DNA of 64,000 bases, taken from contig NZ_AZRW02000015.1 in the NCBI RefSeq assembly GCF_000512695.2, positions 1-64,000 on the forward strand. Direction: 5' to 3'. The translations under genes were made by a program, and so were the position numbers. This document shows positions 19,370 to 28,680 of this stretch, piece after piece. The notes under the pieces are model-generated. The model saw only the letters and a list, made by a program, of their open reading frames with translations, did no database searches and had not been told where the DNA came from. Every line of letters starts with the position of its first letter. Within the stretch, counting starts at the first letter, position 1. The stretch is from Pseudomonas sp. QTF5 (GTDB lineage: Bacteria; Pseudomonadota; Gammaproteobacteria; Pseudomonadales; Pseudomonadaceae).

Positions 19370-19379
19370 ACTTCCTTGT
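19370..19379 (-). promoter_or_regulatory. RsmA/RsmE binding site over the aprA ribosome-binding site
   Basis: Read on the minus strand the ten bases are ACAAGGAAGT, an exact match to the RsmA/CsrA consensus (A/U)CANGGANG(U/A), with the GGA being part of the Shine-Dalgarno sequence 6 bp before the aprA ATG. Binding there would block translation. GacA/Rsm control of aprA through its ribosome-binding site is established in P. fluorescens CHA0; here it is inferred from the match. Confidence 0.75.
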
Positions 19380-19450
19380 TTAGCAATGGAACAGTTTTGT
19401 CCGATACGACAATCTCTGGCGAGATCGTCCTATCACTCGCCCAATGAAGG

Positions 19451-19480
19451 CGTATAAAAACTGACACAATTTGAAATCAA
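19451..19480 (-). promoter_or_regulatory. Candidate aprA promoter
   Basis: On the minus strand TTGATT (19475-19480) and TATACG (19451-19456) are spaced 18 bp apart in an A/T-rich tract, which would give a leader of about 80 nt before the aprA ATG. The -10 is a partial match only. A 15-bp palindrome lies about 100 bp further upstream. Confidence 0.4.
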
Positions 19481-19582
19481 ACGTCTACATTTTTTTTGAG
19501 GTTGAATTGAGTTGCTCCGGTTAACTCCCGAAAACAGTGCGCATGCTGTCGAAATATTGTTTGTAGTTGAGGGCTTCAGGCT

Positions 19583-19597
19583 GATTGTCAGACAATC
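19583..19597. promoter_or_regulatory. 15-bp palindrome upstream of aprA
   Basis: GATTGTC-A-GACAATC is a perfect 7-bp inverted repeat about 105 bp upstream of the candidate aprA -35, in an A/T-rich stretch. Its position suits an operator for an activator, but no regulator is identified. Confidence 0.35.
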
Positions 19598-19681
19598 TTT
19601 TATTTAAATATTAAATAGGGGTAAGTTGTTTTTGTTGATAACACCCCACGTTCCAGAGTGCGTTGTATACCAGGATTAAAC

Positions 19682-19776
19682 CTGTAGGAGCGGGCTTGCC
19701 CGCGAAAGCGGTATCTCAGGCGACATCCATGTTGACTGTAGTACCGCCGTCTTCGCGAGCAAGCTCGCTCCTACAG
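19682..19776. repeat. REP pair
   Basis: Arms CTGTAGGAGCGGGCTTGCCC and the complementary GAGCAAGCTCGCTCCTACAG form an imperfect inverted repeat with about 45 nt between them, in the aprA/DUF1652 gap. Confidence 0.85.
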
Positions 19777-20002
19777 ATGACTGGCATGGAATACCCCGGC
19801 CAATGCTGGCCTTTGGCCGAAAAGCCGGCGTCTCGTGATCTGCATCAAAAAAAAATCAACCAATCGCCAAACGGACTGAAAAATCCACATGATTTTCACA
19901 TCTGGATGCTACTTTTAAAGACAGTCACCGGTTGAGCCATTGAAGGTTCTTCCCTCCTAACATGAGCTAAAGGAAGCGCTCGATGAATAAGGTGGGCAAC
20001 AC

Positions 20003-20278
20003 ATGAATAAAGGGTCTTTCAGCAAAGTCACTTTTCCCAATGCCTGCCAGCTGATGCGCTGGCATTTTCATCCCATGGGTTTCGAAGCGACCATGGATGC
20101 ACCGGGCAGTATGGTTGCCCGGCTGTTCGACCGCGCCAGTGGCGAAACCATGATCGCCATTGCCGGCATTCCTTGCGCAACGGTCATGAATGCGGCGGAT
20201 GTAGAACGAATCATCGAAGCTGTGGAAGATGAGCTGGAGGCGTTCATTCCGCCGGAGGCTCTCAGGAGTTATGCCTGA
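20003..20278 (+). CDS. DUF1652 domain protein, 91 aa
   Basis: A small soluble protein with the Pseudomonas DUF1652 pattern: NACQLMRWHFHPMGFEATMDAPGSM near the start and the acidic helix VERIIEAVEDELEAF near the end. There is no signal peptide or membrane segment. The function is unknown; members are widespread in the genus and often stand alone, as here. The ATG follows AAGGTGGGCAACAC. Confidence 0.8.
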   Translation: MNKGSFSKVTFPNACQLMRWHFHPMGFEATMDAPGSMVARLFDRASGETMIAIAGIPCATVMNAADVERIIEAVEDELEAFIPPEALRSYA

Positions 20279-20299
20279 TGGTCGGCGTTTCACAAAACC

Positions 20300-20404
20300 T
20301 GTGGGAGCGGCGGTGCGACGATTCGACTTGCTCGCGAAGGCGGTGTGTCAGGCAACATTAATATTTGCTGACACTCCCTCTTGGCGAGCAAGCCCGCTCC
20401 CACA
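20300..20404. repeat. REP pair, one arm interrupted
   Basis: Arms beginning TGTGGGAGCGG and ending CGCTCCCACA flank a spacer containing GCGGTGTGTCAGGCAACATT. The left arm carries an insertion (CGGTGCGACGATTC), so only parts pair. It lies between the convergent DUF1652 and cystathionine gamma-lyase genes. Confidence 0.8.
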
Positions 20405-20414
20405 TTGATTGCAT

Positions 20415-21596
20415 TTAACTGATCCTCATCAGGGCCTGCGCCAGATCGGCGCGCAGGTCTTCGACATCCTCGACCCCCACTGACAAACGCACCAGCGCAT
20501 CGCCGATGCCGAGTTGTGCCCGGGTTTCGACGGGGATGCTGGCATGGGTCATGATCGCCGGGTGCTCGATCAGGCTTTCCACCCCGCCCAGGCTCTCGGC
20601 CAGGGCGAAGATCCGCACACTTTCAAGGAAGCGCTTGGCACCGGCCAGATCGCAGTTCAGGTCGAGGGAAATCATCCCGCCGAACCCACGCATTTGCCGC
20701 CGCGCCAGTTCGTGCTGCGGGTGCGATGGCAGGCCCGGATAATAGACGCGCGCCACCTGCGGCTGACGCTCCAGCCATTGCGCCAGCTCCAGTGCGTTGC
20801 TGCAATGGCGTTCCATGCGCAGCGCCAGGGTCTTCACGCCGCGCAACGTGAGAAAAGCATCGAACGGCCCGGCGATAGCCCCCACCGCGTTCTGCAGGAA
20901 ACCCAGGCGCTCGGCCAACTCGAAGTTCTGCCCGACCACCGCGATGCCGCCGATCACGTCGGAGTGACCGTTCAGGTACTTGGTCGTCGAGTGCAGCACG
21001 ATATCGAAGCCCAACTCCAGCGGCCGCTGAATCCACGGGCTGGCAAACGTATTGTCAGCCACACAGATGATGCCTCGCTCGCGACAGGTGCGCGCGACGG
21101 CGGCGAGGTCAGTCAGGCTCAGCAAAGGATTGCTCGGCGTCTCGACCCAGACCATACGCGTGTCATCCTCAAGCGCCGCTTCGAAGGCCGCCAGGTCGGT
21201 CAGATCGACGAAGCTGAAACGATGCCCGGCACTGCGTCGGCGCACCTTGTCGAACAGGCGAAATGTACCGCCATACAAGTCATTGCCGGAGACGATGTGG
21301 GCGCCAACATCGAGCAGTTCGAGCACATTGGCGATCGCCGCCAGCCCGGAAGCGAAGGCGAAGGCCCGGGTACCGCCTTCGAGGTCCGCCACGCAACGCT
21401 CCAACGCAAAGCGCGTCGGGTTGTGCGAACGCCCGTAGTCGAAGCCCTTGTGCACACCCGGACTCTGTTGCAGGTAGGTGGAGTTGGCATAAATCGGTGG
21501 CATCAGCGCCCCGGTGGAAGGGTCCGGCGTCTGTCCGGCATGGATCACGCGGGTGGCGAAGGCACGTGGTTTGGCGGTTTCATCGTGCTGACTCAT
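20415..21596 (-). CDS. Cystathionine gamma-lyase/synthase-type PLP enzyme, 393 aa
   Basis: A Cys/Met-metabolism PLP enzyme. Lys206 in LHSTTKYLNGHSD forms the internal aldimine. The tyrosine-containing substrate loop FDYGRSHNPTR, the ASGLAAI turn and the VETPSNP strand are all present. Coupled with the upstream cystathionine beta-synthase, which it overlaps by 4 bp, it should cleave cystathionine to cysteine, 2-oxobutanoate and ammonia (reverse transsulfuration). Sequence alone does not exclude gamma-synthase activity. Length is normal for the family. Confidence 0.9.
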   Translation of the reverse strand: MSQHDETAKPRAFATRVIHAGQTPDPSTGALMPPIYANSTYLQQSPGVHKGFDYGRSHNPTRFALERCVADLEGGTRAFAFASGLAAIANVLELLDVGAHIVSGNDLYGGTFRLFDKVRRRSAGHRFSFVDLTDLAAFEAALEDDTRMVWVETPSNPLLSLTDLAAVARTCRERGIICVADNTFASPWIQRPLELGFDIVLHSTTKYLNGHSDVIGGIAVVGQNFELAERLGFLQNAVGAIAGPFDAFLTLRGVKTLALRMERHCSNALELAQWLERQPQVARVYYPGLPSHPQHELARRQMRGFGGMISLDLNCDLAGAKRFLESVRIFALAESLGGVESLIEHPAIMTHASIPVETRAQLGIGDALVRLSVGVEDVEDLRADLAQALMRIS

Positions 21597-22969
21597 GCAA
21601 GGGACCTCCGCAGGTAATTGAGCATGTCGACGCGGGTAATCAGCCCGTGGAAACCCGAGGCGTCGGCGATCATCGCCACCAACCCACGGTCGAGCTTCGC
21701 CTCCAGTTCGGCCAGACTGGCGCCGGGCGGCAGGATTTCCAGCTTGTCGGTCATCGCACTGCTCACTGGCATACGGAAGTGTGAAGCGTCTTCATGCACG
21801 CCAAGCAGGATATCGGACTCGTCGATCACGCCGACCAGCCGCTGCCCGTTCACCAGCACCGGCAGTTGCGACACATCCGCCAGGCGCATGCGCTGGAAAG
21901 CGGTGAGCAGCGTGTCGTCCGGGCCCACGCTGACCACCCGGCCATCCTCGAAACGCCGCGCGATCAGGTCGCGCAAATCACCGTAGCGCTTGCGCGCAAG
22001 CAGCCCCTGATCGTTCATCCACTGGTCGTTGTAGACCTTCGACAGGTAGCGGGTGCCGGTGTCGCAGACGAAACTGACCACCCGCTTCGGCTCGGTTTGT
22101 TCGCGGCAGTAACGCAATGCCGCCGCCAGCAATGTGCCGGTCGAAGAACCGCCGAGAATGCCTTCGGCACGCAGCAGTTGGCGGGCATGATCGAAGCTTT
22201 CCTCGTCGCTGATCGAATAAGCCTTACGCACGCTGGACAGGTCGGCAATCGACGGAATGAAGTCTTCGCCAATGCCCTCCACGGCCCAGGAACCAGGCGT
22301 ACCAAGAGTGCCGCTGCGGCTGTATTCAGCCATCACCGAGCCGACCGGATCGGCCAGCACCATTTCCAGATCCGGTTGTACGCGCTGAAAGAAACGGGTC
22401 AGCCCGGTCAACGTGCCAGCCGAACCGACGCCCACAACGATGGCATCCACATCATGCTGAGTCTGCGCCCAGATCTCCGGAGCGGTACTGCACTCGTGGG
22501 CCAGCGGGTTGGCCGGGTTGTTGAATTGATCGGCGAAGAAGGCGTCGGGAATCTCCTGCGCCAACCGCGCAGCGACGTCCTGGTAATATTCGGGATGGCC
22601 CTTGCCGACGTCGGAACGGGTGATGTGCACCTCGGCGCCCATGGCCTTGAGGTGCAGAACCTTCTCGGTGGACATCTTGTCCGGCACCACCAACACCACC
22701 CGATAACCCTTGGCCCGACCGACCAGCGCCAGGCCCAGACCGGTGTTGCCGGCAGTGGCCTCGACGATGGTGCCGCCCGGGCGCAGGCGGCCATCGCGCT
22801 CGGCGGCGTCGATCATTGCCAGGCCGATGCGATCCTTGATCGAGCCACCGGGGTTTTGCGATTCGAGTTTGAGAAACAGTGTGCACGGGCCGGTATCGAA
22901 GCGGCTGACACGCACCAGCGGCGTATTACCGATCAGTTCGAGCACGGCGGGACGGGAGTCGTTCGGCAT
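21593..22969 (-). CDS. Cystathionine beta-synthase, 458 aa
   Basis: A fold-type II PLP enzyme with Lys45 in GGSIKDR, the substrate loop EATAGNTG, and the phosphate-binding loop VGSAGT. Two CBS domains occupy about residues 335-458 (GRVVSVGPDDTLLTAFQRM and later MTDKLEILPPGASLAELEAKL), so length and layout match the standard bacterial CBS. It condenses serine and homocysteine to cystathionine. The ATG at 22969 is chosen for GAGGTGACGAC upstream; the longer open frame back to 23215 runs into a REP element and is not credible. First gene of the CBS-CGL operon. Confidence 0.92.
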   Translation of the reverse strand: MPNDSRPAVLELIGNTPLVRVSRFDTGPCTLFLKLESQNPGGSIKDRIGLAMIDAAERDGRLRPGGTIVEATAGNTGLGLALVGRAKGYRVVLVVPDKMSTEKVLHLKAMGAEVHITRSDVGKGHPEYYQDVAARLAQEIPDAFFADQFNNPANPLAHECSTAPEIWAQTQHDVDAIVVGVGSAGTLTGLTRFFQRVQPDLEMVLADPVGSVMAEYSRSGTLGTPGSWAVEGIGEDFIPSIADLSSVRKAYSISDEESFDHARQLLRAEGILGGSSTGTLLAAALRYCREQTEPKRVVSFVCDTGTRYLSKVYNDQWMNDQGLLARKRYGDLRDLIARRFEDGRVVSVGPDDTLLTAFQRMRLADVSQLPVLVNGQRLVGVIDESDILLGVHEDASHFRMPVSSAMTDKLEILPPGASLAELEAKLDRGLVAMIADASGFHGLITRVDMLNYLRRSLA

Positions 22970-23114
22970 GTCGTCACCTCGCTGCATGTATCCGCATTGG
23001 ATGGACAGCGACCTGCGGCGAATCAATGCGCGCCAGTCGCATGCAAAGCCTCGCCTTGGACCATAGGCCGGGATTGCCCCCCCCGCAACTTTTCGCAGCC
23101 AGTCGGTAGCGTCT

Positions 23115-23230
23115 CTGTGGCGAGCGAGCTTGCTCGCGCTGGGCCGCGTAGCGGCCCCAAAAATCTGAGAACCATCGCCGATTTTTGTGAGTGCTGCGCA
23201 CTCAAGCGGGAGCAAGCTCCCTCGCCACAG
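23115..23230. repeat. REP pair with GGGCCGC inner palindrome
   Basis: Outer arms CTGTGGCGAGCGAGCTTGCT and GAGCAAGCTCCCTCGCCACAG pair imperfectly, with an inner GCCGCGTAGCGGC palindrome. It lies between the UvrD-like helicase 3' end and the cystathionine beta-synthase promoter. Confidence 0.85.
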
Positions 23231-23266
23231 GTTTTTCTGACTCCCTTACGTGAACAGCATCAGGGA

Positions 23267-25741
23267 TCAGGCCGGCACTTTTCCCTGACGATGATCAACG
23301 AAGAACGCCTTGCCCTTGCCGATCCGATCGGAAGCCTTGGGCATATTCGCAGCCGAGGTATCTTGGCCATCGACATACCAGTAGCAATGACTCACCGCCC
23401 GAGTGATGCCCACGTAGGCCAGTCGCAGGATCTCGTCTTTCTGCGCGCTGTCATAAGGTTCGCTGTCACCAGCCTTGCCGAGTCCGGCCATGCGATAGAC
23501 CTGGTTCTTGTAAGGAGAACTGGTCAGATGCTGGCAATCGCCCAGCAAAAATACCGCATCAGCCTGCAGGCCCTTGGCGCTGTGATAGGTCAGTTGTTTG
23601 AGCCGTCGAGCGTCGTACGGCAAGCTGGAATCCACATTAACTACAGACTGAATATGCTCTTCTATCAATGACTTATCGCTGCTTTTTCGATAAAGCATCA
23701 AGATTGAATCGCCTTTTCTATAATGCTCGATCAGGCGCTGGGCCATGCCCTGGTCATCCCGGTCGAGAACATTCACTGGCAGCAGCGTCTTGGGTTCACC
23801 ACTGGCCTTGGCCTTCTTGCCGGCGATCGCCGGTGCCGCGCGAACGATATGCTCCGCCGCATCGATGATGTGCTGATGGCTGCGGTAATTGTCGCTGAGC
23901 ATTACTTTGGTCGTGCTCGGCGACGGGAATTCCTTGTTGAACTCCATGAAGTAAGTCGGTGAGCTACCGCGCCAGCCATAGATGGACTGCCAGTCATCAC
24001 CGACACAAAGCAATGACGAACGTTGCGCGCCGCGCCCCACATGCATGGCCGGTCCGCGACTGCGGATCTCCGCCAGGCTGGCGCGAATCCACGAAACGAT
24101 CTGTGGTGACACGTCCTGAAACTCGTCAATCATCAAGTGCGACATTGGCCTGAGCAGCTCATCGCCCAGCAGCTTGAGATTCTCCGGCGAATGCTCGCTG
24201 AACAAGGCGAACATCCGGTTGTAAGTCATCACCGGTGGCGATTGATCCAGCAGATGATCTTCCAGCGCTCGCCAGAACAGGCTCAAGGCCTCGAAGAAAA
24301 ACCGGTCCGGGTCATCCTTGGCGAAACTCATCTGGCCCACGGCACTCGGCACATCCAGGCCGAGGTTTTCGATAAATCCGGCAGCCGCGACAAAACAGTC
24401 CAGCAATGGCGCGGAACCGAGCTCGCCCTTGACCTTGTAATCAAAGCCCGGCCCAGCGCTGGCGTCCCCGGCAAGCGATGCCAAAACACGCTTTGAAGAT
24501 TCATAACTGTCTAGCCATATCAAAGGCTTACGACAGAAAGCTTGAAACAGGGTGCGCTTTACAGCCCATTCTGCGCGCACTGAAAGTTTGGCATTCGGAC
24601 GACTGACCTGAGGATTTTCCCGGGGATCGAAACCCAGCACCACCCAAGCGTCCAGCGTTGGAATGTAGCCGTGGCAATGAAAGGTCGAGCCGTTGATGTC
24701 GAAGGTCTGACGATTCGGTTCGATGCCCTTGATCGGCCAGGCGCCGGCGCGAAACCACAAGTCTTCGATTGTGTCGCACAGTTCTTCATCACGCTTGGCG
24801 GCGAGCTCTGTCACCGCCATGCGTTTCTGCACGTCCGGGTGATCACGTTCCAGCTCCTTGAGCTGCAAGGCATGGCGAGACAAAGGTTTGATCAGTTCGC
24901 GAAAGCGCTCATCGCGAGTGTGCAGGCTGTGATAGCAGGCGTTGAGCTGCTGACGCTGGGCGTCGTTGATGCGCAGGTCGAAGGGGTTGCTGTCGACCTC
25001 CTCGTCGCCGCTTTGCACGCGGTGACTGAGGTTTTCGAAGGCTTGTAGCCGCTCGAAACCCGGCAGACTGCGGACCATCGGCAGGATGCGCGAATGGAAA
25101 GTGCGCACCAGATCGCGCGCTTCTTTAAGGCTGATTCCCCGGCCCCAGACTGCAAACAGCTCGATCAGTTTGTTGATGAAGTCCTTGCGCGATTCGCGGG
25201 TGAAGGTCACCACGGTCATCGAGCTCAGCTCAAACCCCAGGTAATGACTGAGCAGCAGGATTCGCAGCACCAGGGTGGTTGATTTGCCCGCGCCCGCCCC
25301 GGCGATCACCGAGGTCGACGGTGTGTCGCTGAAAATCATCTTCCATTGGGCGACGCTCGGCTGGGCATGCACGGGCAGCAGTCGCGCCACGTCGGCCTTC
25401 ATGCGCTTCTTCAGCTCAGCACTCAAGGGTAGGCGCCAATCGTCGAACAGATTGTCATCGACGTTGGGCGGTCGATGCTCGGTTGAGCGCGAGTCGCGAA
25501 TCAACAGAACCTGCCGACCTTCCTCCAGCCCCTCGAGTTTGCCTTCCTTATAGCCGTATTCCACACCGGCGCTGTGGCCGCTGCGAAAACCGTCGGCTTG
25601 CCCGTGCAGCCAGGACGCACGGTGTTGCGCGCGCAGGCGGGTAAGGCCGTGACCAAAGAACCGGGCGGCCAGACGTTTGAGCAAAGGCATTTCAGCCAAC
25701 GGACGAAGTTCGGGAGGAAGATGGGGGGTGTGTTGCGGCAC
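23267..25741 (-). CDS. UvrD/Rep-like superfamily 1 DNA helicase, 824 aa
   Basis: Motif I is GAGAGKST at residues 148-155. Walker B is MIDEFQDVSPQ. VGDDWQSIYGWRG (motif III), TYHSAKGLQADAVFLLGD (motif V) and LAYVGITRA (motif VI) follow in order, so it is a complete SF1A 3'-5' helicase of the UvrD/PcrA kind. The first ~100 residues are unusual: an Arg-rich helix and a Gly/Lys/Glu-rich stretch (EYGYKEGKLEGLEEGRQ) not found in UvrD itself. The GTG start has GGAG about 9 bp upstream. Stands alone; the cellular role is not known. Confidence 0.88.
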   Translation of the reverse strand: MPQHTPHLPPELRPLAEMPLLKRLAARFFGHGLTRLRAQHRASWLHGQADGFRSGHSAGVEYGYKEGKLEGLEEGRQVLLIRDSRSTEHRPPNVDDNLFDDWRLPLSAELKKRMKADVARLLPVHAQPSVAQWKMIFSDTPSTSVIAGAGAGKSTTLVLRILLLSHYLGFELSSMTVVTFTRESRKDFINKLIELFAVWGRGISLKEARDLVRTFHSRILPMVRSLPGFERLQAFENLSHRVQSGDEEVDSNPFDLRINDAQRQQLNACYHSLHTRDERFRELIKPLSRHALQLKELERDHPDVQKRMAVTELAAKRDEELCDTIEDLWFRAGAWPIKGIEPNRQTFDINGSTFHCHGYIPTLDAWVVLGFDPRENPQVSRPNAKLSVRAEWAVKRTLFQAFCRKPLIWLDSYESSKRVLASLAGDASAGPGFDYKVKGELGSAPLLDCFVAAAGFIENLGLDVPSAVGQMSFAKDDPDRFFFEALSLFWRALEDHLLDQSPPVMTYNRMFALFSEHSPENLKLLGDELLRPMSHLMIDEFQDVSPQIVSWIRASLAEIRSRGPAMHVGRGAQRSSLLCVGDDWQSIYGWRGSSPTYFMEFNKEFPSPSTTKVMLSDNYRSHQHIIDAAEHIVRAAPAIAGKKAKASGEPKTLLPVNVLDRDDQGMAQRLIEHYRKGDSILMLYRKSSDKSLIEEHIQSVVNVDSSLPYDARRLKQLTYHSAKGLQADAVFLLGDCQHLTSSPYKNQVYRMAGLGKAGDSEPYDSAQKDEILRLAYVGITRAVSHCYWYVDGQDTSAANMPKASDRIGKGKAFFVDHRQGKVPA

Positions 25742-26019
25742 GCGGACGGACTCCAGGGTGTGAGGCTGTTGAGGGCTATGGTGTCTGCATTTGCCGTTGA
25801 GTTCTAGTGAAATGCTTACAGGTCATTGGCTTATGCGATGAAGTGAAGGCTAGGTGAGAATGTTTGGAGGTGATTTTATATCGACTAATTAGATTGTATT
25901 TAGGCATTTTTTACGCTTTTTATCGATGAGTTCCTGATAGATGATGCTCGTCATCAACCACCGGTTCTCGTTTGTGGCTCAGGCGTTCTGCCCATGACGA
26001 ACCTTTTCAGGAGACGATC

Positions 26020-26715
26020 ATGCTTGAACTCAGACCCTTCAACTCGCTGGGCGGCGCGCACCATGGCTGGCTGGATGCCCATCACCACTTTTCGTTCGCC
26101 GAGTACTACGACCCCAAGCGCATGAACTGGGGCAACCTGCGGGTGTGGAACGATGATGTGATTGCCCCCGGTACCGGCTTCCCACAACACCCGCACCGCG
26201 ACATGGAAATCATCACCTACGTTCGTGAAGGCGCGATTACCCACCAAGACAACCTCGGTAACAAAGGCCGCACCGAAGCGGGCGACGTTCAGGTCATGAG
26301 CGCCGGTACCGGGATCGCTCACAGTGAGTACAACCTGGAAGCGACCGAAACCCGGATCTTTCAGATCTGGATCATCCCCAACGAAGCCGGTTCGGCACCG
26401 TCGTGGGGCGCCAAGCCGTTCCCCAAAGGCGAGCGCGAAGGTTTCGTGACTCTGGCCAGCGGCAAGGCCGACGACGATCAAAGCCTGCACATTCGTGCCG
26501 ATGCGCGTCTGGTGGCGGCGAATCTGAAGGCCGGTGAATCCGCGGAGTATCACTTGGACAGCGGCCGTCGTGCTTATCTGGTTCCAGCCACTGGCGTCAT
26601 TGAAGTCAATGGCTTGCGTGCACAAGCTCGAGACGGTGTTGCGATTGCCGATGAGCAGGTGTTGCATGTGACCGCGATCGAGGACAGTGAGATTGTGTTG
26701 GTGGATGTGGCTTGA
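26020..26715 (+). CDS. Pirin-family protein (YhhW-like quercetinase), 231 aa
   Basis: A bicupin protein whose N-terminal cupin carries the full metal set: His57 and His59 (QHPHRDME), His101 and Glu103 (GIAHSEYN), at the same positions as E. coli YhhW. Relatives show quercetin 2,3-dioxygenase activity in vitro; the physiological role is uncertain. The ATG at 26020 is chosen for AGGAGA 5 bp upstream; an upstream in-frame start at 25972 has no such site. Single gene followed by a strong terminator. Confidence 0.93.
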   Translation: MLELRPFNSLGGAHHGWLDAHHHFSFAEYYDPKRMNWGNLRVWNDDVIAPGTGFPQHPHRDMEIITYVREGAITHQDNLGNKGRTEAGDVQVMSAGTGIAHSEYNLEATETRIFQIWIIPNEAGSAPSWGAKPFPKGEREGFVTLASGKADDDQSLHIRADARLVAANLKAGESAEYHLDSGRRAYLVPATGVIEVNGLRAQARDGVAIADEQVLHVTAIEDSEIVLVDVA

Positions 26716-26738
26716 TGCGGTAATGCGGAACAAAAAAA

Positions 26739-26771
26739 GGGGCGACCGTTGATGGTTGCCCCTTTTTTTTT
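26739..26771 (+). terminator. Rho-independent terminator after pirin
   Basis: GGGGCGACC and GGTTGCCCC form a 9-bp stem with one G-T pair and a 6-nt loop, directly followed by nine T residues, 23 bp past the pirin stop. Confidence 0.92.
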
Positions 26772-26781
26772 CATTTTCACT

Positions 26782-26912
26782 TGTGGCGAGGGAGCTTGCT
26801 CCCGTCCGGCTGCGAAGCAGGCGTAATCCAACCGACACGGTATAGCGGCTACACCACGCTAACCGATTTGGGGCCGCTTCGCGCCCCAGCGGGAGCAAGC
26901 TCCCTCGCCACA
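26782..26912. repeat. REP pair with long inner spacer
   Basis: Outer arms TGTGGCGAGGGAGCTTGCTC and GAGCAAGCTCCCTCGCCACA pair, with an inner GGGGCCGCTTCGCGCCCC-type segment on one side and about 80 nt of unrelated sequence between the arms. It lies between the convergent pirin and phosphoglucomutase genes. Confidence 0.85.
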
Positions 26913-26923
26913 GGGGCCCTCAA

Positions 26924-28570
26924 TCACTTCGCAGAAATCGCGCCATCCACCAAGGCCTGAGCTTCCGCCACCAACTGTTTCAGGTGATCGTCACTGACAA
27001 AGCTTTCCGCGTAGATCTTGTAGATATCTTCAGTGCCCGACGGCCGCGCCGCGAACCAACCGTTCTCGGTCATGACTTTCAGACCGCCGATGGCCTGATC
27101 GTTACCCGGTGCGTGACTGAGGATGCTCTGGATCGCTTCGCCCGCCAGTTGAGTCGAGGTCACCTGGTCCGGCGACAATTTACTCAGCAGCGCTTTCTGC
27201 TCAGGGTTCGCCTTGGCATCGACCCGTACCGAGAAAGGTTCGCCCAGCTCATCGGTCAATGCGCGATAGGCCTGGCTTGGATCACGGCCCGTACGAGCGG
27301 TCATTTCGGCGGCCAGCAATGCCGGAATCAAGCCGTCCTTGTCGGTGCACCAGACACTGCCATCCTTGCGCAGGAACGACGCGCCAGCACTTTCTTCGCC
27401 GCCAAAACCGAGGGATCCGTCGAACAGGCCGTCGGCAAACCATTTGAAGCCGACCGGCACTTCATACAAACGACGGCCCAGACGCTTGGCAACACGATCG
27501 ATCAAGCCACTGCTGACCACGGTTTTACCCACGGCCGCATCGGCGCGCCATAGCGGACGGTTCTGGAACAGGTAATCGATCGACACCGCGAGGTAGTTGT
27601 TGGGTGCCAGCAAACCGCCGGACGGGGTCACGATGCCATGGCGGTCGTGGTCCGGGTCACAAGCAAAGGCCACGTCGAAACGCTTTTTCAGACCGATCAG
27701 GCCTTGCATGGCGTGGCTGGACGATGGGTCCATGCGGATCTGCCCGTCCCAGTCGACGGTCATGAAACGGAACGTCGCATCGACTTCTTTATTCACTACC
27801 TCTAGGTCCAGGCGGTAGTGCTCGGCAATCGCCGACCAGTAGCGCACCCCTGCTCCGCCCAGCGGATCGACACCCAGACGTAGCTTCGCATCGCGGATGG
27901 CGTCGAAGTCGATCACGTTGATCAGGTCAGCGACATAGGTGTTGAGGTAATCGTGACGATGGGTGGTGCTGGCCTTCAGGGCCTGCTCATAGCTGATGCG
28001 TTTGACGCCGGCGAGTTTGGCCGCCAGCAATTCGTTGGCCTTGGCTTCGATCCACTTGGTGATGTGGGTATCGGCCGGGCCACCGTTGGTAGGGTTGTAT
28101 TTGTAGCCACCGCTTTGTGGCGGGTTGTGAGACGGCGTGATGACGATGCCGTCCGCCAGGCCCGAGGTGCGCCCACGGTTGTAGCAGAGAATCGCGTGGG
28201 AAATGGCCGGCGTCGGCGTGTACTCGTCGCCTTCGGCAATCATCACCGTCACGCCGTTTGCCGCCAGGACTTCCAGAGCGCTGGCACCGGCCGGCGTGGA
28301 CAGCGCGTGAGTGTCGATGCCGACGAACAGCGGACCGTCAATGCCCTGGGCTTCGCGGTACAGGCAGATCGCCTGGCTGATGGCCAGAACGTGCCATTCG
28401 TTGAAACTCAGATCGAACGAGCTACCTCGGTGTCCGGACGTGCCGAAGGCGACGCGCTGGGTAGAAATGGCTGCATCGGGCTGGCCGGTGTAATAGGCCG
28501 TTACCAGTCGCGGGATGTCGACCAACAGTTCTGCCGGTGCCGGTTTGCCCGCAAAAGGACTGAGTGTCAT
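26924..28570 (-). CDS. pgm: Phosphoglucomutase (alpha-D-glucose phosphate-specific), 548 aa
   Basis: A member of the alpha-D-phosphohexomutase superfamily. The phosphoserine loop is TPSHNPP with Ser147, the metal loop is DPDHDRHG, the sugar loop is GGEESAG, and the phosphate-binding loop is RPSGTE near the C-terminus. Length equals E. coli Pgm. It interconverts glucose 1-phosphate and glucose 6-phosphate, feeding glycogen, trehalose and cell-surface sugars. Single gene; a REP element sits just beyond its stop. Confidence 0.95.
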   Translation of the reverse strand: MTLSPFAGKPAPAELLVDIPRLVTAYYTGQPDAAISTQRVAFGTSGHRGSSFDLSFNEWHVLAISQAICLYREAQGIDGPLFVGIDTHALSTPAGASALEVLAANGVTVMIAEGDEYTPTPAISHAILCYNRGRTSGLADGIVITPSHNPPQSGGYKYNPTNGGPADTHITKWIEAKANELLAAKLAGVKRISYEQALKASTTHRHDYLNTYVADLINVIDFDAIRDAKLRLGVDPLGGAGVRYWSAIAEHYRLDLEVVNKEVDATFRFMTVDWDGQIRMDPSSSHAMQGLIGLKKRFDVAFACDPDHDRHGIVTPSGGLLAPNNYLAVSIDYLFQNRPLWRADAAVGKTVVSSGLIDRVAKRLGRRLYEVPVGFKWFADGLFDGSLGFGGEESAGASFLRKDGSVWCTDKDGLIPALLAAEMTARTGRDPSQAYRALTDELGEPFSVRVDAKANPEQKALLSKLSPDQVTSTQLAGEAIQSILSHAPGNDQAIGGLKVMTENGWFAARPSGTEDIYKIYAESFVSDDHLKQLVAEAQALVDGAISAK

Positions 28571-28680
28571 GCAAAACCTCTGAGAGAGTGTGGTTCGGGA
28601 ATAGGACGCAGTTTACTGACAGTTGGACCATCGCGCGACGTTATCAATTGTCAGGTATCGAGGGTGTTTGGCGCGTCGGA

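Larger units (their letters stand above)
19364..20002. other. Intergenic region between aprA and the DUF1652 gene
   Basis: This 639-bp divergent gap holds the aprA leader and promoter region (19364-19620, clearly A/T-rich), a REP pair (19682-19776), and about 220 bp upstream of the DUF1652 gene with an A-run at 19846-19857. No protein-coding frame in it is supported. Confidence 0.7.

Noticed and set aside
22970..23215. N-terminal extension of cystathionine beta-synthase
   Set aside because: The extra 82 residues are encoded partly by a REP element and match nothing in the family, and a good ribosome-binding site precedes the internal ATG.
21794..23671. 625-aa open frame opposite cystathionine beta-synthase
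   Set aside because: It runs through a REP element and into the helicase gene; only a chance open frame in GC-rich DNA.
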